NCBI GenBank assembly: GCA_902462495.1
Contig: CABQCC010000063.1
Span: forward strand, 1 to 8,612
Direction: 5' to 3'
Length of the DNA: 8,612 nucleotides
Origin: an uncultured Eubacterium sp.
Lineage (GTDB): Bacteria > Bacillota > Clostridia > Oscillospirales > Acutalibacteraceae
In this document: positions 6,158-8,612 of the stretch, piece after piece
Numbering within the stretch: position 1 is the first letter of the stretch
Layout: every line of letters starts with the position of its first letter
The notes under the pieces: generated by a model
What the model was told of the DNA's origin: nothing
The model's database searches: none
Seen by the model: only the letters and a program-made list of their open reading frames with translations
Position numbers and translations under genes: made by a program

Positions 6158-7630
6158 ATGAAAGAATACGGTGAAAAATTCGTAAAGGAAGGACTTACAT
6201 TTGATGATGTTTTGCTTATTCCTGCAAAATCCGATGTAACTCCTGACGGTGTGTCGCTCAAGACAAAACTTACAAAGGATATCAGTCTTAACATTCCGCT
6301 TATGACTGCGGCTATGGATACTGTAACCGAATCAAGAATGGCTATTGCTATTGCTCGTGAGGGCGGTATCGGTGTTATTCACAAAAATATGACAATCGAG
6401 GAGCAGGCTACCGAGGTTGATAAGGTTAAGAGAAGCGAAAACGGCGTTATTCTCAATCCGTTTTATCTCTCCCCTCATCACAGCGTAAAAGACGCAGATA
6501 TGTTGATGGGTAAATACAAAATCAGCGGTGTTCCGATCTGCGAGGACGACGGCACTCTTGTTGGTATCCTCACAAACCGTGACCTTCGATTCATTCAGGA
6601 TTACAGCGTAAAAATCTCTACCGTAATGACTCCAAAGGAGGAACTCATCACAGCTGTTGCAGGCACAACTCTTGATGAAGCAAAGAACATCCTTATGAAG
6701 TCAAAGGTTGAAAAACTTCCTCTTATTGACGAAAACGGCAAGCTCACAGGTCTTGTTACAATCAAGGACATTGAAAAAGCCGTTAAATATCCAAACACAG
6801 CTCGTGACAGCAAGGACAGACTTCTTTGCGCAGCCGCTCTCGGTGTAACAGACGATGTGCTTATCCGTGCACAGGCCCTTTACGAAGCAGGCGTTGACGC
6901 ATTTGTTCTTGACTCGGCTCACGGTCATTCAGAAAACATCATCAGAAATGTTGCAAAAGTTAAGGAAGCATTCCCTGAGGTTTCTCTCATCGCAGGCAAC
7001 GTTGCAACTGCAGAAGCAACAGAGGCTCTCATCAAAGCAGGTGCAGACGCTGTTAAAATCGGTATCGGTCCGGGTTCCATCTGTACAACCCGTATCGTTG
7101 CAGGTATCGGTGTTCCGCAGATCACAGCTATTTACGATTCAGCTGCTATGGCTGACAAGTACGGCGTGCCTGTAATCGCAGACGGCGGTATCAAGTATTC
7201 AGGCGAAATCGTTAAGGCTATTGCCGCAGGCGGCAGCGTTGTTATGGTCGGCTCACTCGTTGCAGGCTGTGACGAAGCACCGGGCGAAACAGAAATTTAT
7301 CAAGGCCGTCAGTTCAAGGTATATCGTGGTATGGGCTCACTTGGTGCTATGAACCACGGTTCTGCCGACAGATACTTCCAGAAAGGCTCAAAGAAATTTG
7401 TTCCGGAAGGCGTTGAAGGTCGTGTTCCTTACAAGGGAGCTGTATCAGACACAATCTATCAGATGATGGGTGGCTTGCGTTCGGGTATGGGCTATGTAGG
7501 TTGCCACACAATCGAGGAGCTTCGCCAAAACGCACAGTTCATCAGAATCACAGGCGCCGGTCTTGTTGAATCACATCCGCACGATGTTTACATCACCAAG
7601 GAAGCACCTAACTATTCGGGAAATAAATAA
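6158..7630 (+). CDS. guaB: IMP dehydrogenase GuaB
   Basis: GuaB oxidises IMP to XMP with NAD+, the committed step of guanine nucleotide synthesis in the cytoplasm. The 490-residue protein has the normal length and order: N-terminal LTFDDVLLIPA, the start of the TIM barrel, an inserted pair of CBS domains (about 100-212) that usually sense purine nucleotides, then the rest of the barrel. The active-site loop IGPGSICTTR carries catalytic Cys309. GGIKYSGEIVKA and the MVGSLVAG segment form the phosphate-binding region, and the mobile flap holds the catalytic Arg405-Tyr406 pair in SADRYFQ followed by EGVEGRVPYKG. All key residues are present. It has its own strong promoter and ribosome site upstream and a hairpin terminator downstream. 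Nine of its 17 arginine codons are CGT, against about 4 of 31 in rarA, nth and the kinase gene combined, consistent with codon optimisation for high expression. Confidence 0.98.
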   Translation: MKEYGEKFVKEGLTFDDVLLIPAKSDVTPDGVSLKTKLTKDISLNIPLMTAAMDTVTESRMAIAIAREGGIGVIHKNMTIEEQATEVDKVKRSENGVILNPFYLSPHHSVKDADMLMGKYKISGVPICEDDGTLVGILTNRDLRFIQDYSVKISTVMTPKEELITAVAGTTLDEAKNILMKSKVEKLPLIDENGKLTGLVTIKDIEKAVKYPNTARDSKDRLLCAAALGVTDDVLIRAQALYEAGVDAFVLDSAHGHSENIIRNVAKVKEAFPEVSLIAGNVATAEATEALIKAGADAVKIGIGPGSICTTRIVAGIGVPQITAIYDSAAMADKYGVPVIADGGIKYSGEIVKAIAAGGSVVMVGSLVAGCDEAPGETEIYQGRQFKVYRGMGSLGAMNHGSADRYFQKGSKKFVPEGVEGRVPYKGAVSDTIYQMMGGLRSGMGYVGCHTIEELRQNAQFIRITGAGLVESHPHDVYITKEAPNYSGNK

Positions 7631-7649
7631 GATTACATCAATCACACAA

Positions 7650-7682
7650 AAACCGCCTGCACACATTGCCGGCGGTTTGATG
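7650..7682 (+). terminator. Hairpin terminator after guaB
   Basis: AAACCGCC (7650-7657) pairs perfectly with GGCGGTTT (7671-7678). A one-base mismatch and two further G-C pairs (7659-7660 with 7668-7669) close a seven-base loop. The stem starts 20 bases after the guaB stop and is followed by a short, interrupted T run (TTTGATGTT), so termination may be incomplete. Because I see no promoter between here and the next gene, some readthrough into it is plausible. Confidence 0.7.
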
Positions 7683-7700
7683 TTCTGACAGGGTGAAAAT

Positions 7701-8543
7701 ATGGCGAAATCGGAAAAACGCAAAAAACAAATAGAAAAGTTTAAGCGGTTTTTAAAACGGAATATGACACCCACATGGGCAAAGCGGTTTACATATCAGG
7801 TTATCGCTTTTTTAGTCAGCGTTTCAATGCTTATTGTGGTGGTTTCGTACGCATTCAACAAAACTTTTGACGAGCACGATTTAAAATTTGTTGACGGATT
7901 TACAATCACGGCTCACACAGGTGCGTACAACACGCCCGACAATTCTATGGAATCGCTCGAAATGGCGATTGAACACGGTGACGCTTCGTTTGAAATTGAT
8001 GTGCGACAGCGACCAAACGGCACAATCGTTATGAGCAACGAAATCATCAACACTAATTTAGACGGCACGGAAATCACCGCTGCTTTTCAAAGAGTGAAAG
8101 AAACCGATATGCACCTAAATCTTGACATTAGGGAAACAAGAGTGCTCAAAAATCTTCACGATTTGATAGTTGATTACAGCCTTACCGACCGTGTGACGCT
8201 CACGGGGATAGAGGTTTTTCAGGCAAACAAGGTTAAGGAAAACTGCCCTGGAGTTGAATATTATGTCAACTATATGCCAAGCAGAATTAATATTTTCACC
8301 GAGGATTATCAACAAAAAATCATTGATATGCTCGAAAAAACAGGAGCAATCGGCATAAACTGCAACTACAAATACGCATCACGAACCTTGTCGAATTTGT
8401 TGCACAAAAACGGCTACAAGCTCTCAATTTGGACAGTTGACAGGAAGTACCAAATCAAGCGTGCCCTCGTCAACACAGCCGACAACATCACAACCCACAA
8501 CCCGCAAAAAGTTCAGCATATCATCAACAAATGGGGAAAATAA
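7701..8543 (+). CDS. Membrane-anchored GDPD-like protein with degenerate active site
   Basis: This 280-residue protein has a strongly basic N-terminal tail (1-29), one transmembrane segment (about 31-52) and a C-terminal domain resembling glycerophosphodiester phosphodiesterases, probably outside the membrane by the positive-inside rule. Active enzymes of this family read roughly HRG..xPENT..ExD...HD...EIK. Here the first His is kept (H72) but its Arg is Thr73; PENT is PDNS (79-82); the metal pair E98-x-D100 is kept; the HD motif reads Ser112-Asn113, losing the second catalytic His; and EIK reads DIR (142-144). The region between these last two motifs is about 28 residues, shorter than usual. 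The C-terminal ITTHNPQKV resembles the usual ITDxP strand. It may be a non-catalytic lipid- or headgroup-binding relative, or an enzyme of altered chemistry. ATG 7701 has a modest AGGGTG ribosome site. It follows the guaB terminator; no functional link to guaB is evident. Confidence 0.75.
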   Translation: MAKSEKRKKQIEKFKRFLKRNMTPTWAKRFTYQVIAFLVSVSMLIVVVSYAFNKTFDEHDLKFVDGFTITAHTGAYNTPDNSMESLEMAIEHGDASFEIDVRQRPNGTIVMSNEIINTNLDGTEITAAFQRVKETDMHLNLDIRETRVLKNLHDLIVDYSLTDRVTLTGIEVFQANKVKENCPGVEYYVNYMPSRINIFTEDYQQKIIDMLEKTGAIGINCNYKYASRTLSNLLHKNGYKLSIWTVDRKYQIKRALVNTADNITTHNPQKVQHIINKWGK

Positions 8544-8612
8544 AAAGCAAGACACCTTTGGGGCGCACTGCATAAGGAAGTAATTGGTTTAAGCTTTCTG
8601 AGTTTTGCCCAT
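8544..8612. other. Unassigned tail after the GDPD-like gene
   Basis: These 69 bases hold no supported gene, clear hairpin terminator or promoter. The base composition around 8551-8570 is richer in G and C than other gaps in the window. On the minus strand a frame is open from the window edge to a TGA at about 8526-8528, inside the end of the previous gene, so a convergent gene's 3' end is conceivable but unsupported. Confidence 0.3.

Noticed and set aside
6855..7175. Plus-strand out-of-frame open frame inside guaB
   Set aside because: It lies entirely within the conserved catalytic domain of IMP dehydrogenase and has no ribosome site or recognisable motif.
7658..7700. Separate promoter for the GDPD-like gene
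   Set aside because: TTGCCG at 7667 could be a -35, but nothing resembling a -10 lies at the right distance before the ATG at 7701.
1..8612. CRISPR array, tRNA/rRNA genes, insertion sequence, toxin-antitoxin or defence genes
   Set aside because: Reading both strands I found no spaced direct repeats, cloverleaf, transposase or defence-type protein; the genes are housekeeping or cell-envelope types.

Overview
The window is a gene-dense, single-strand stretch of ordinary-looking chromosome from a Gram-positive anaerobe, most likely a member of Clostridia (Oscillospirales/Ruminococcaceae-like). The pointers are: two PcsB-type coiled-coil M23 hydrolases with Sec signal peptides and a Thr/Lys/Glu-rich linker, the anaerobe-associated queuosine enzyme QueH rather than QueG, a clostridial-style RarA sequence, strong GGAGG-type ribosome sites, and moderate-to-low GC. 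The taxonomic placement is inference from protein style, not from a marker gene. All eight genes are on the + strand and no stretch longer than about 80 bases lacks a gene.

Layout. Bases 1-72 are a T-rich leader with no supported gene. Two tandem paralogous secreted peptidoglycan hydrolases follow (73-1554 and 1588-3069, both 493 aa). Four nucleotides later a compact run of overlapping genes begins: queH (3074-3688), rarA/mgsA (3681-4949, 8-base overlap), nth (4946-5578, ATGA overlap) and a shikimate-kinase-like P-loop kinase (5578-6081, TAATG overlap). No terminator is visible from 73 to 6081, so these six genes could form one transcript mixing cell-wall remodelling, tRNA queuosine biosynthesis, replication-fork maintenance, base-excision repair and a small kinase.

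A well-formed extended -10 promoter (6089-6117), overlapped by a 6-bp inverted repeat, then drives guaB (IMP dehydrogenase, 6158-7630), whose arginine codons are skewed to CGT unlike its neighbours, as expected for a highly expressed gene. A hairpin terminator (7650-7682) closes guaB. The last gene (7701-8543) encodes a membrane-anchored protein with a glycerophosphodiesterase-like domain in which several catalytic positions are replaced. The last 69 bases hold no supported gene.

I found no RNA genes, CRISPR array, insertion sequence, prophage or defence system, and nothing I would call a new multi-gene system. The items most worth a second look are the degenerate GDPD domain, the shikimate-kinase homologue lacking a substrate-binding arginine, the cysteine-rich insertion in the first M23 hydrolase, and the candidate operator over the guaB promoter.
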